Part shown: positions 18,929 through 28,857 of the stretch, piece by piece
Layout of the letters: each line of letters begins with the position of its first letter
How positions within the stretch are numbered: the stretch's first letter is position 1
Source of the DNA: Nematocida parisii ERTm1
Taxonomy: Eukaryota > Microsporidia
Assembly (NCBI RefSeq): GCF_000250985.1
Contig: NW_013524647.1
Location: 269,398 to 333,397, forward strand
Direction of reading: 5' to 3'
DNA: 64,000 nt
Notes under the pieces: generated by a model
The model's input: only the letters and a program-made list of their open reading frames with translations
Database searches by the model: none
Told to the model about the DNA's origin: nothing
Made by a program: the position numbers and the translations under genes

Positions 18929-19978
18929 ATGAAAATATTTAAAAAGACCCAGACAAAGTACAATGTTTTCTTAGATGTATTTCCAGAGGATATTGATGAT
19001 ATATATGAGCTGTACCGGATAATTGATGCAAAAGACACAGTAAAGACAGTAACGCAGAGAAGTATTCCTGGAGAAGGGGGGAAATCGAAAATAAGAGTTA
19101 CTCTTCTGCTGGAGGTAGAAGTAGAGGCGGTAACAGTAGACTTAGCAGTGGGTATATTATTTATCAAGGGAAAGATTCTAAATGAAACAGAGTACACCAA
19201 GACAGGGACATTCCACACTCTAGAAATATCTGTGAACCAAAGAATGTCTCTTAAGAAGGACCATCTCTCTGCGGCCTCTATAAAAATGCTGGAGAGTCTT
19301 ACACTAGAAAACAAAGCAAGCATGGGATATTTTATATGCAGAAAAGATGGGTACTCATTACTTCTAGCAACAGAGTATACATTGCGGCGTGTACCTCTCC
19401 CAGACAAAGTAAAGTCAAAGGACAAGCTGTTCAAGCAAATTCTAAGCTATTTAAAGAGCAACTTAACCGTGTTTGCTATTATAGGCCCAGATAAAGAAGT
19501 AGATGACTACTTCCGCCAGCAGCCACAGCTAAAGAACCTTGTTGTTTTTATTAAAAAGCAAGTGGCAACAAGCAACACACACAAAGGTGACACGGAAGAA
19601 ATAGATGCGATATTTAAAACCCCAGATCTGCTCAGAAAGTTAAAAGGCATTAAGAAGGGAAATGAGCTTCTTGCACTGAATAATTACTACAGACTGGAGG
19701 ATACAGGCACAAAAGGCATTGCAGTCGGACTTAAAGAGGTAATGTGTGCTTGTGAGAATTACATAACTAAAACAATAATTATATCCGACGGCCTAATAAA
19801 ATCAGAGATACCAAAGGAAAGAATGGCGGCAGAAGAAATAATTAAACTTTCCAAGCAGACTAATGCAGAAGTAAATATAATTTCACAGTATACAAGTGAA
19901 GGGGATAAGATTAAAGGAAGAGGCGGTGTAGTTGCCATTCTAACACAGCCTATAGATATATCTACATTATTAGAATAA
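18929..19978 (+). CDS. DOM34: Dom34/Pelota ribosome-rescue factor
   Basis: A 349-residue protein with the Pelota domain order. An N-terminal Sm-like domain begins PEDIDDIYELYRIIDAKDTV, with VTQRSIPGEGGKSKIRVTLLLEVE and TGTFHTLEISVNQ (GayHTldle). It is followed by eRF1-like domains 2 and 3. It lacks the GGQ and NIKS motifs that define eRF1. Dom34 with Hbs1 splits stalled ribosomes in no-go decay. That role would matter if frameshifting or slippage is frequent in this genome. Confidence 0.92.
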   Translation: MKIFKKTQTKYNVFLDVFPEDIDDIYELYRIIDAKDTVKTVTQRSIPGEGGKSKIRVTLLLEVEVEAVTVDLAVGILFIKGKILNETEYTKTGTFHTLEISVNQRMSLKKDHLSAASIKMLESLTLENKASMGYFICRKDGYSLLLATEYTLRRVPLPDKVKSKDKLFKQILSYLKSNLTVFAIIGPDKEVDDYFRQQPQLKNLVVFIKKQVATSNTHKGDTEEIDAIFKTPDLLRKLKGIKKGNELLALNNYYRLEDTGTKGIAVGLKEVMCACENYITKTIIISDGLIKSEIPKERMAAEEIIKLSKQTNAEVNIISQYTSEGDKIKGRGGVVAILTQPIDISTLLE

Positions 19979-20338
19979 ATTTTGGGGCATTTCCGATTAT
20001 AATATTCTTTATTATTTGTATACGTAAATTCGGCACTTGTCTTTTTATAAATACATTAGAAGTAGTATTATAATCCAATCAAAAAATATCTGAAGAATAC
20101 CTTAGTAAAATAGATAGCATAATCGTAAAGAACCCCGCGGATGGGCTAAAGTTGCTCATAATAGTTTGCTAGTATAGTGTAGAAGTATGATTTATGTATA
20201 CATAACTAACTAAATAACCCGAAATTAGATGAAATACTCCAAAACAGTATACTTAGTGCATATACTGAACAAGAAATAATAGAAAATTTAAAATGTGTTT
20301 AGCACGTATAAAATAGTGGAGATTTTTAAAAATCAATT
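19979..20338. other. Convergent intergenic region, 360 bp
   Basis: It lies between the 3' ends of Dom34 and Gwt1. It holds an exact ATAACCCGAA at 20214-20223, a place where no promoter is expected. Nothing else was recognised. Confidence 0.5.
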
Positions 20339-21568
20339 TTATTTTACCTTCTTCTTTTCAACCAATGTTGTGTGCTTTTTATACAGATATACAGGAAGAC
20401 CAAAGGTTAAAAATAGATAAACAATGTTGCACATATGAGATTGCATGCGCGAATACTTTTGCCAGTCAAATATGAGGTTGCCAATTAGCACGTATAGATT
20501 AGACAGTAAAAACAACGGATTCATCAGCCGGCTCAGTCCAGAAATAAACTCAATACTGCTTACTGTGTAGACACATGCCAGGCCGTATAACAAACACATG
20601 GGAAATACAATTGCAGCACAGCAGAAAGAAATAAAAGAAATGGAGCAGAGCCTTCTTGATGGCTCTAACACTGGAATGAACAACAAATGGATTATATGCA
20701 GCGAAGTGTAGACCGCCACTAGCTTTAAAAGCTTGCTTAGATTCGTTTGGTTCTTCTTCAGTAAGATATTCCCTACACCCTTCCCTAGAAGCAAAACTGC
20801 AGTGTACGGCATGATGGAAATAAGTCCTTCTTTATTTGCACTGAGAAGGTTGTCTCTTGCGCCAAAAAATACATACTCAACTACAGACTTTCTTGAAATG
20901 GCCATTTCATGCAGTGCAAGTATTAAACCACTAGCTATCATTGGATTTACATGCTTGAATATTAGACTGACATTCTCTGAGAGAAGATACACGAAGTAGA
21001 AGTTAAGATGCAGGCCGTACTCAGTTGGGTCTGCGTGATACCCTGAAAGAATAACACATAGTCGAACTAACCCCATACAAATCATATAAAGCGATTTTTT
21101 CAGCCTAAACCTGTGGGAAAGAGAGGAAAGAATCCCTGCATTGACCATAAAAGCCACAACACCAAAGTCCATTAATGATATTCCAAAGTACTTGCTCTTG
21201 TACTTGTGCAGTGGGTATATAGAAAAATCACATGCAAATATGGAAATGCAAACTAAACTGCACACAATGTATCTCAGCCCATTAATCACTAGCTGCGGCG
21301 TTTCTGTGTCTATTTTATTTGCCTGGAACGTCTTTTCTTTTCTAGCTTTCAAGAAGAAAAGAGTAACTGAGGCAGCACATAAAACCTGACCAAAAACAGG
21401 AGTAGATGAAATTGTGATTATATAGTGAATTATAGACAATCCGCATAATAAAACCCAGAAACTCTTGATTTGGAAGTAGTCTAAGATAACTAGCCAATAG
21501 ACAGAGCTGGACGTGCTGTGAAGCAGTTCTGTCCGGGAGTATAGAGTAGCAGCTAAATCGGCCATCAT
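20339..21568 (-). CDS. GWT1: GPI-inositol acyltransferase Gwt1/PIG-W
   Basis: A 409-residue multi-pass ER protein. RYIVCSLVCISIFACDFSIYP and FGISLMDFGVVAFMVNAGI match the Gwt1 signatures (ilAvDF.iFPrrf, and G.slMDlGvg). GYHADPTEYGLHLNFYF matches GYQ.H.tEYGvHWNFFfT, and ARDNLLSANKEGLISIMPYTAVLLLG matches the NrEGi.sl.GY segment. It acylates the inositol of GlcN-PI during GPI-anchor synthesis in the ER. The family is the target of antifungal manogepix. Two adjacent Met codons start it; the first is 21568. Confidence 0.9.
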   Translation of the reverse strand: MMADLAATLYSRTELLHSTSSSVYWLVILDYFQIKSFWVLLCGLSIIHYIITISSTPVFGQVLCAASVTLFFLKARKEKTFQANKIDTETPQLVINGLRYIVCSLVCISIFACDFSIYPLHKYKSKYFGISLMDFGVVAFMVNAGILSSLSHRFRLKKSLYMICMGLVRLCVILSGYHADPTEYGLHLNFYFVYLLSENVSLIFKHVNPMIASGLILALHEMAISRKSVVEYVFFGARDNLLSANKEGLISIMPYTAVLLLGKGVGNILLKKNQTNLSKLLKLVAVYTSLHIIHLLFIPVLEPSRRLCSISFISFCCAAIVFPMCLLYGLACVYTVSSIEFISGLSRLMNPLFLLSNLYVLIGNLIFDWQKYSRMQSHMCNIVYLFLTFGLPVYLYKKHTTLVEKKKVK

Positions 21569-21601
21569 AATATAAATAGAAAAATAAAAATAGAAAAATA
21601 A

Positions 21602-24350
21602 ATGGAAGAATTAAAGGCAGCACTTTCTGTTGAAACAGATGAGAGAAAGAGAGCAAAGCTAGAGAAAAAGATGAGCAAACTAGCAAAGTTCATGAGCAAA
21701 AATGGAGATTCAGAAGAATATGCCAAAGAAGGAAAATCAAAAAGAAAAAAAGAAACTGGAATTTGAAGAGGGAGAGTTTATACCGGAAGGAGAAAAAAAG
21801 ACTGTTACAAAGCTTAATGGCCAGTTCAACCCAAAGACCGTGGAGAATGGATGGTTTTCATGGTGGAACAAAGAAGGATTTTTCACTCCAGAATACAAAA
21901 CCAAGGCATGTAATGGAAAGATGTTTAGTATAGTGTTACCTCCTCCAAATGTGACAGGATCTCTTCACTTAGGGCACGCTATGATGGCCTCAATTGAAGA
22001 TACACTTGTTAGGTGGAAGAGAATGCAGGGGTACAAGACTCTCTACCTTCCTGGAACTGATCACGCAGGAATAGCAACACAGGTGGTTGTAGAGAAGTCG
22101 CTTGAGAAGCAGGGGATGTACAGGAAAGACATGACTAGAGAGGCATTTTTAGAAAAAGTATGGGAGTGGAAGAACCAGTATGGCAGCCGTATCTCAGAGC
22201 AGTTTAAGTCGCTGGGCACTAGTCTGGACTTTACTAGAGAGAAGTTTACAATGGATGCAGATGTTTCTCTAGCAGTAACAGAAGCCTTTGTTAGATTCTA
22301 TGAAGAGGGTTTGATTTATCGAGGAAATAGGCTGTCCAACTGGTGTGCAAAAATACAAACCAGCTTAAGTGACCTAGAGGTGGACTACAAGATGGTTGAA
22401 CCATATGGAAAAATATTCACTGACGGGAAGGAGTATGTTGCTGGGAGAATATTTACAATTAAGTACAGTGTGGAGGTTGATGGAAAGATGGAAACAATCC
22501 ATGTACAAACAACAAGGCCTGAGACTATTTTTGGCGATGTAGCACTGTGTGCTAATCCAAATGACAGCCGGTATGCCAAATTTAAGGGCAGCTCGCCTAT
22601 CAATCCACTTACACAGAAGAAGATGCAGTTTGTATTTGATGAGGCAGCTGATATGTCTTTTGGAACCGGTGTGCTAAAAATAACACCTGCCCATGATCAC
22701 GTTGACTTCGAGGTAGGAGAAAAACACAATCTTGAGATGATATCTATTTTAGACATTAACAACAGAATGACAGTTGGGCCGTTTAAAGGACTTCTTAGAT
22801 TTGATGCAAGGGAAGAGACTGTAAAACTTCTCAGAGAATTGGGAGTTTTGGTGAAAGAAGAGGGCCACTCTTCAAACCTTCCAATTTGCTCAAGAACAGG
22901 GGAGGTGATAGAGCCTAGGCTTACACCACAGTGGTGGATGAACTGCCAGAAGCTTGCAAAGAAGGCGCTTGAAGCCTCGCAGTCTGGAGAGTTGAAGATT
23001 GTTCCAGAGGAGATGAACAAGACATGGGAGGGATGGCTCCTGAACATTAAAGACTGGTGCCTTTCCCGTCAGCTGTGGTGGGGGCACAGAATACCCGCGT
23101 ATGCTAAGGATGGAAAGTGGTACATTGCAAGAAGTAAAGAGGAGGCAGAGAAGCAGGCAGGCGGGCCGGTTGAGCAGGAAGAAGATGTTCTCGACACATG
23201 GTTCTCCTCTGGGCTGTGGCCGTTCTCTACCCTTGGATGGCCAAATGAAACCGAAGACCTGAAGACCTTCTACCCAACATCTCTTTTAGAAACAGGAAAA
23301 GATATTATTTTCTTCTGGGTGGCCAGAATGGTGATGATGGGAATTGCCCTAACAGGAAAATGTCCATTCAAGATGGTTCTATTCCACAGCATAGTAAGAG
23401 ATGCAAAGGGAGAGAAAATGAGTAAGAGTAAAGGGAATGTCATTGACCCAGTTGATGTTATATCCGGCACCACTCTAGAAAACCTTCTGTCCAAGCTGAA
23501 GACAGGGAATCTGTCCCAGAATGAGGTGGAAAAGGCAACGGACAGTATAACACAGGAGTATCCAGCAGGAATTGAAGCATGTGGAAGTGATGCTCTGCGA
23601 TATGCGCTTCTTTCCAGTGCTTCTCTAGGGCGGGATGTAAACCTAAGCATTGATAAAGTTCTAAGCTGCAGGCGATTCTGTAACAAGATATGGAATGGAA
23701 TGAAGTTCGCACTTTCACAGAAGCCAGGAGAAGGCAATGAAAAGGTTAAAAAGGGATCATTTGAGGATATCACAGACCGCTGGATTGAAAGCAGATTTAA
23801 CAAGGCCATTGCTAGTGTAAATGGCTCTTTAGAGTCCTCTAACTTCATGAAAGCCGCAGTAGATGTGCACCAGTTTATGGTCTATGAGTTCTGTGACTTC
23901 TACTTAGAGCTGTTTAAGGGCAGAAAGGATATATCTGGTATTAACACTCTGCGAACAGTCTCTCTTAACTTTATTAAGCTTATACACCCACTCTTCCCCT
24001 TTTTAACAGAAGAGATATATCAAGCAATGAAGAGCACCTGGGAGATAGAAGGATACACATGGATGGACTCCATTACTGTTGAAGACTACCCAGCAGCAAG
24101 CGCTGATATAGATGAGGGCAGTGAAGATTTACAACGGATTGAGTCTATCATAGAGTTCATTAAGGATGCTCGGTCTAAAATAGCCACACAAACCACTATA
24201 ATCAAGGTTGTGATAAAGCTATCTAAAATAACTGAAGACTTAGCCATGCACCAAGAAACAATGAAAAAGCTAATTGGAGTTGAGATTGAATGCACCAGCA
24301 CTGGCGTGTTTAATGAGTCTGCTGCTGGCATAGAGTACTCTTTAGTCTAA
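21602..24350 (+). CDS. VAS1: Valyl-tRNA synthetase, N-terminus in another frame
   Basis: The main frame (ATG 21702 to 24350) encodes a class I synthetase: PPPNVTGSLHLGHAMM (HIGH box HLGH), the CP1 editing domain with TTRPETIFGDVAL, GEKMSKSKGNV (KMSKS box) and an anticodon-binding domain. Upstream, an ATG at 21602 opens a 54-codon ORF with ERKRAKLEKKMSKLAKF, the Lys-rich extension typical of eukaryotic ValRS (K.aKlaKF). This runs into a stop at 21764-21766 in a different frame. A change of +1 (or -2) within 21696-21766 joins them, and an A7 run at 21745-21751 is the best candidate. Starting at 21702 would also give a near-complete enzyme. Confidence 0.93.
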
Positions 24351-24671
24351 TTATAGCGCATCATATAAAAACAAAAGTATAATAAATTTATGCAACTGTT
24401 TAATATTGTGTTTAATTATTCCAGTTCTACTCAATTCATTTCCATTATTGTACAGTTATAGTGTTTGGGGCTTAAATAAACTCTCATATTATAACTGAAA
24501 TAAAAATAGAAACTGGCTAATATAGGTAAATCCATATTCTATTCTTTTTGGTATTTCTTGATACACTAACAATACTGTATGACCTGAGTTTTTAATGCTT
24601 TTACTCAGTCATATGTAAATGCAGCGAATTAAATTTATCTAGATACGAATAACTAAGAGCTATTTATTTTG
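24351..24671. other. Convergent intergenic region, 321 bp
   Basis: AT-rich, between the 3' ends of ValRS and the TMEM33-like gene. No feature was recognised. Confidence 0.5.
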
Positions 24672-25406
24672 CTAATTACCATGTATATGTGATGGTTTCG
24701 CATGAACAGAACCATGTGCACCCTCATTTACTGGTATTCTTGTCTTAACATAGTTCTTTAGAGATATATATCTATCCCTAACAGAGTTTGGTACATTTGA
24801 TGATCCAACTAATCTATCTACTACTTCAATTATTTCATACACTGCGCTTTTCATTCGCGGATTAGTAGTGTACTCATACCACACCATACTAGCATAACTA
24901 ACAAATACAAATAAATCTGCTGTTCCAAATATTAAATGTACTAATATTAATGGAAGAGAGAGGGCTTCAATCTTCAGAGCCAACAGGTTTACTCTGTCTT
25001 TCTGGCAAATGAGATTTTGTGCTACTCCTATGATCTGAGTCTTTTCAAATTTGTTTTTGTTCTTAATGACATATCCTGCTACAGAGAGGGTGGTCATTAG
25101 TAAAAACGGCAGCATAGGAATAACCATGCTTCGCACACTAAGAAGTGAGCATGCGACTAATAAGCATCTAAAATTGCCATCTCTCAATAGCTTCTGGATG
25201 TTTATTGCAGAACTCTTAAAGAATATGCAGGAGCTGTACGTAACTATAAGAGATAAGCATGATACAATGTGAAGTACCCTTTTGTTAATGCCCAGACCAG
25301 TTATTGCCTTTACAACTAGCATGCTGTAAACACACATAAAAACTGCGCTGCTCCATAGCCAAACCTGCTCAATAAGGAAGTCCTTTCCTACTGTACTCTT
25401 TTTCAT
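24672..25406 (-). CDS. TMEM33/Pom33-like multi-pass membrane protein
   Basis: A 244-residue protein with four or five hydrophobic segments. Two features resemble the TMEM33/Pom33/Tts1 family: LLRDGNFRCLLVACSLL (LL.dxNFhYLLya) and, near the C-terminus, VSYASMVWYEYTTNPRMKSA...VPNSVRDRYISLKNYVKTRIP (RY.SsRNpyt+..., P..Vr..i..i..fi). Family members shape ER tubules and the nuclear envelope and help distribute nuclear pores. The match is by pattern only. The start at 25406 is an ATG, divergent from eIF1A with 28 bp between. Confidence 0.55.
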   Translation of the reverse strand: MKKSTVGKDFLIEQVWLWSSAVFMCVYSMLVVKAITGLGINKRVLHIVSCLSLIVTYSSCIFFKSSAINIQKLLRDGNFRCLLVACSLLSVRSMVIPMLPFLLMTTLSVAGYVIKNKNKFEKTQIIGVAQNLICQKDRVNLLALKIEALSLPLILVHLIFGTADLFVFVSYASMVWYEYTTNPRMKSAVYEIIEVVDRLVGSSNVPNSVRDRYISLKNYVKTRIPVNEGAHGSVHAKPSHIHGN

Positions 25407-25434
25407 TTAATGTGCAAAAGAAATTTTACAGAAT

Positions 25435-25806
25435 ATGAAGGGAAAAAGAAAAGGATGCAAAAAGAAGAACAGTTCGAATCAACCAATGGTGTTCATGGAT
25501 GAAGCCGAAAAAACCATTTATGGGCAGGTAATCTGTGCGTTGGGGTCTTCCCGATTTGATGTGCTGTGCATTGACGCAATAACTAGAAAGTGCGTTCTCA
25601 GAGGAAGTATGCACAAGTCTGTCTGGGTGCAGCAGAACGACATTGTCTTGGTATCACTCGCAGATGACCAAAAAGACACTGGTTACATCTGTAAAAAGTA
25701 TTTCCCATCTGAGATAAAAATACTCAGAGAGAATAACCTGATTCCAGAGAACTTTAAGCAGGAGGCAGAGGATAACCAGGCTGAGTTCCAATTTGAAAGA
25801 ATATAA
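25435..25806 (+). CDS. TIF11: Translation initiation factor eIF1A
   Basis: A 123-residue protein with a basic N-terminal tail (KGKRKGCKKKN) and an OB-fold: FMDEAEKTIYGQVICALGSSRFDVLCID, CVLRGSMHKSVWVQQNDIVLVSL (the conserved iRGklrkkvWI..gDiiLv), YICKKYFPSEIKIL and a short acidic tail. eIF1A binds the 40S A site and supports scanning. Length and domain content are normal for the family, with a shortened C-terminal tail. Confidence 0.92.
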   Translation: MKGKRKGCKKKNSSNQPMVFMDEAEKTIYGQVICALGSSRFDVLCIDAITRKCVLRGSMHKSVWVQQNDIVLVSLADDQKDTGYICKKYFPSEIKILRENNLIPENFKQEAEDNQAEFQFERI

Positions 25807-26251
25807 TTGGTCTATTAAAATAAAGAAGCTCTTTAGAATAACCCGAATTTATAATGACAACCCGAAATATCTCAAATAATACTTGAATTTATAAATAGAA
25901 CTATTGCACAAGATACAATGTGTAATAAAGCATCACACCAGATATAACCCGAAATTACGCATTTTTTTGCGGATTTTTTATAGAAAATTAAATCTTTATT
26001 TTTTTGAAATTCGGGTCATCAAATTAATCACCCTCTAAAGATATATATAAAGAAGATTTTATTTAAAAATAGTAGTAGATGTTTATTACTCAATTTAGAT
26101 ATCAGGTTATTGGGCTATATCTGATTCGGTATACACTTATATGGGAATGTGGGTGTGGCTGCCTATAATTTATGCTGATGCATTTTAGGTCACACTGTGA
26201 TATATGCACAGTCTGTTTATTGTGACGTATGCTGATTATTTGCTCCCTGGC
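25807..26251. other. Convergent intergenic region, 445 bp
   Basis: It lies between the 3' ends of eIF1A and the SWIB protein. It is the densest cluster of the AACCCGAA motif in the window (four copies) and has one ACAATGTGTAATAA half-palindrome near 25915. No ORF or RNA gene was seen. Confidence 0.55.
25838..26019. promoter_or_regulatory. Cluster of four AACCCGAA motifs
   Basis: Copies at 25838-25847 (exact), 25857-25866 (ACAACCCGAA), 25944-25953 (exact) and, in the opposite orientation, 26010-26019 (TTCGGGTCAT). They sit between two convergent genes, so they fit a terminator, insulator or chromatin-factor site better than a promoter. This is inference only. Confidence 0.4.
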
Positions 26252-27376
26252 TTATTTATAGTTCTGAAGGAGCTGGTAAACACTCTCCTGTATCTCTTTC
26301 TGAGCATAGAATCCGTCATTTACATCAAATAAGTCGTCTGCAATTAAGTGAAGATCTTTTGAACTGTCTAAAATCCAGTTGGTTATGTATTCCTTTGGGC
26401 TTTCAGTGAATCTTCTTAATCCATCAATTTTCTCATTCTGCTTTTCTATTCTCAGCTGGATGTCTTCTATTTTTTTGTTTAGGATGGATATCTTGTTGTT
26501 ATTCGCATATGCGTATTCTCTGGTGATTGGATCCAGCTCAGCGGTTATGTCATATGAACACTGTGACTTACTTCCAGGCTGGGTTGGAATGGGAAAGTCG
26601 AAACTAATCATATCAATGGGGGATAACAGTTGGTTTAACCCTTGGATTATTTCTGTAAAGATCATCTCGTCCTTTTGGAATATTTGCTTGAATATATCAT
26701 TGCATACTATTATTTTGGGCCTAGCCGGATCTCTCATCTTCTGCGCTGTAATGTACTTCCAAATACCTAGAAGAATTGCTGGTTTCGTCCCTTTTTTAAT
26801 TCCAATTGGCTGCGCTAAATCATCACATAGCTCAAAAATACCAGTATAGCTAATAAAGCTAATAAATAACCTGCCGTGCGATGACTTGGCAGTTGTTTTT
26901 ATTTCAAACTCAGATACATCAGAGGGCGGAGCTCTGTTGTGCCACTCAAAAAATGTCTCACTTCGATCATTTGTTGTCATTTTTACTCTTTTGCTTAATG
27001 CGCCAGAAGAATCATCTCTATGCGCTTCTTGTATACCACTATTACTGCTTCCACTTAGACTAGATTCAGAATTTTCTGATAATTCAACGTACAATTTACT
27101 CACTACAGAACCAATTGACTTTGTCTCAGTATTACTCTCTGCACTGTCTCCTGGCTGCGGCTCTTCCTTGACCTTTCCTCCAATTAGAATGAAAAGAGAA
27201 TTTTCTGAAGTCTTTTCAAGTGATATGTTTATTCTTACTGTGCATATTTTCTTTATCTTTTTAAAATGAGCCTCTTCAACCGCCATCTTCTTTTGTGTAA
27301 TGGTCTGGTCCAATCTCTTCTCCACCACAACTAACGATTCAAATAGTTCCATTAGTCTTTCACTCCTTTCTTTCAT
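26252..27376 (-). CDS. SWI/SNF subunit Swp73/BAF60 (SWIB domain)
   Basis: About 374 residues from ATG 27376 (MKERSERL). The longer reading to 27439 begins with GTG and is rejected. After a coiled-coil-like N-terminus and a Ser-rich linker comes the SWIB/MDM2 domain: GIKKGTKPAILLGIWKYITAQKMRDP and IIVCNDIFKQIF match the Swp73/SMARCD pattern (gik..tr..iv.alWqYIk...LqDp....i.cd..l.qiF). The C-terminal coiled coil (NKKIEDIQLRIEKQNEKIDGL) is also as in the family. It would be a subunit of a SWI/SNF or RSC chromatin remodeller. Confidence 0.88.
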   Translation of the reverse strand: MKERSERLMELFESLVVVEKRLDQTITQKKMAVEEAHFKKIKKICTVRINISLEKTSENSLFILIGGKVKEEPQPGDSAESNTETKSIGSVVSKLYVELSENSESSLSGSSNSGIQEAHRDDSSGALSKRVKMTTNDRSETFFEWHNRAPPSDVSEFEIKTTAKSSHGRLFISFISYTGIFELCDDLAQPIGIKKGTKPAILLGIWKYITAQKMRDPARPKIIVCNDIFKQIFQKDEMIFTEIIQGLNQLLSPIDMISFDFPIPTQPGSKSQCSYDITAELDPITREYAYANNNKISILNKKIEDIQLRIEKQNEKIDGLRRFTESPKEYITNWILDSSKDLHLIADDLFDVNDGFYAQKEIQESVYQLLQNYK

Positions 27377-27539
27377 TTTCAAAAATAAATTTACACAGAA
27401 ATTAAAACCAATGGATGCAACAGCAGAATCTGTGCACACTTCAACAAAGTAAAAATCGAAATGTTTTGAGATAAGTCTGGTTTGTTCCGTATATGCATAT
27501 ATTCTGTTTATTGACTAGGTATATTTATTAGTTGGTATT

Positions 27540-27560
27540 TTCGGGTTATGTCGGGTTATT
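27540..27560 (+). promoter_or_regulatory. Double TCGGGTTAT motif
   Basis: Two tandem copies (TTCGGGTTAT then GTCGGGTTAT) lie between the Swp73 start and the Rpc37-like stop. This is the only directly adjacent pair in the window. Confidence 0.4.
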
Positions 27561-27597
27561 CAGATTTTTGGTAATATTTGGGATATATTTCAGGTTA

Positions 27598-28431
27598 TTA
27601 CATTGTATTTTCATTATATCCCTTTAACACATACACATGGTCTTGTTTATACGCTATCTGATTAAGAAGATATGTAAATTCTTCTGATTGATCTATTAAT
27701 TCATCTTTTGTAAATGTAAATACACCATTTCCTTCCTCTATTCTCTTTAATATACTAATTAATAGAGTGGATAGGTCATTAAAGTATTCTATTTTTAATA
27801 TGTATCTGCCTAGAAAGGGAATGGTCATCTCTGATACTGCTTGGTTTATATCTGAAATAGGGCTAGTTGGATATATGTTTTTGAGTTCTGGAATGTTTAC
27901 TACTCTTGCATTATAAATAGTTTCTTTTATCTTTTCTAGCGGGATGTTTGCTATTTGTGTAGATATCGGCCTAGAAGGCTCTTGTACTACTTGCGACTCT
28001 TTATACTCTGTCAGCTTGTACTCTACCCACGGGGTTTTGTTTACTTTTTCTACAATGTAATTAGGATTTTTCATTCTGTTTTCTAATTCATCCTGGGATT
28101 CATTTAGCGCAAATACTTTGGTTTCCTTTTTTTCTGATAGCTTTATAGTCTCTTCTGTTTCTGGTAAAAACGGTCTTAGTTGGGTTATTGACTTTACCTG
28201 CAGCCCCACTACTTCGCTCTCTTTTATGTTTAGTATATAGTACTTGTTTATTGTGTCCCCGCTTATTCCTTTATAATTTACTGTTCCAGTTGGCTCGCTT
28301 GTTGATATTTGAACGTATTTGTCATCACATTTTGTATTTACTGTCTGTACATTTGGTACCTCTAAACTGAGTGGATACTGAAATAACAGTGCATTTTCTT
28401 GAGTATCCAAGAATACATCTAACTCCTTCAT
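27598..28431 (-). CDS. RNA polymerase III subunit Rpc37/RPC5-like
   Basis: A 277-residue protein. The N-terminus KELDVFLDTQENALLFQYPLS matches the start of the RPC5/Rpc37 family (pVfLs....lyllQYPlRp), where this segment dimerises with Rpc53. The remaining sequence (KSITQLRPFLP..., and C-terminal FTFTKDELIDQSEEFTYLLNQI) fits an elongated, partly disordered subunit but has no other diagnostic motif. Rpc37 works in Pol III termination and reinitiation. Identification rests mainly on the first 25 residues and overall size. Confidence 0.6.
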   Translation of the reverse strand: MKELDVFLDTQENALLFQYPLSLEVPNVQTVNTKCDDKYVQISTSEPTGTVNYKGISGDTINKYYILNIKESEVVGLQVKSITQLRPFLPETEETIKLSEKKETKVFALNESQDELENRMKNPNYIVEKVNKTPWVEYKLTEYKESQVVQEPSRPISTQIANIPLEKIKETIYNARVVNIPELKNIYPTSPISDINQAVSEMTIPFLGRYILKIEYFNDLSTLLISILKRIEEGNGVFTFTKDELIDQSEEFTYLLNQIAYKQDHVYVLKGYNENTM

Positions 28432-28857
28432 ACGAGTGTAAATTTAGCTAAAATTATTTATATAAATAGAAGTATTCTGTACTGGTCCAGAAAGAAAAAT
28501 AGTTTAATGCTAAAATATTCCAAAATATCCGATAATTATACAGTGCATTGGATTATTCGGGTTATTTATAAGATATTCTAGTCTGTTGCGGGAATTGCTC
28601 TTAACTAGTTTTAGTAATTTAAATCTTTAAGTACTTCAAATGCAAAGCATTTCTGGATGCATATAGAGTTGTTCTCCTATTTTTATTTTGAATAGATGTT
28701 TGCTAGAGAAGCCATAGTCGTATATGCTGTATTACTACAAACTATTATACATTTTTGTTGTTATATACTATATGTAAGGCATAAATAATATTTATTTTTA
28801 ATAAATCATGCATAGTTCACACTATATAAATTCCCTTTATTTCTTTATATTCATATA
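28432..28857. other. Intergenic region, 426 bp, with repeat copy
   Basis: It is upstream of the Rpc37-like gene and downstream of Ufd2. It has an exact TTCGGGTTAT at 28556-28565 and the dispersed repeat arm at 28776-28823. Confidence 0.55.
28776..28823 (+). repeat. Third copy of the 7.6/7.8-kb inverted-repeat arm
   Basis: TAAGGCATAAATAATATT... to ATGCATAGTTCACA is nearly identical to 7802-7847. It is single here, with no inverted partner nearby. Confidence 0.6.
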
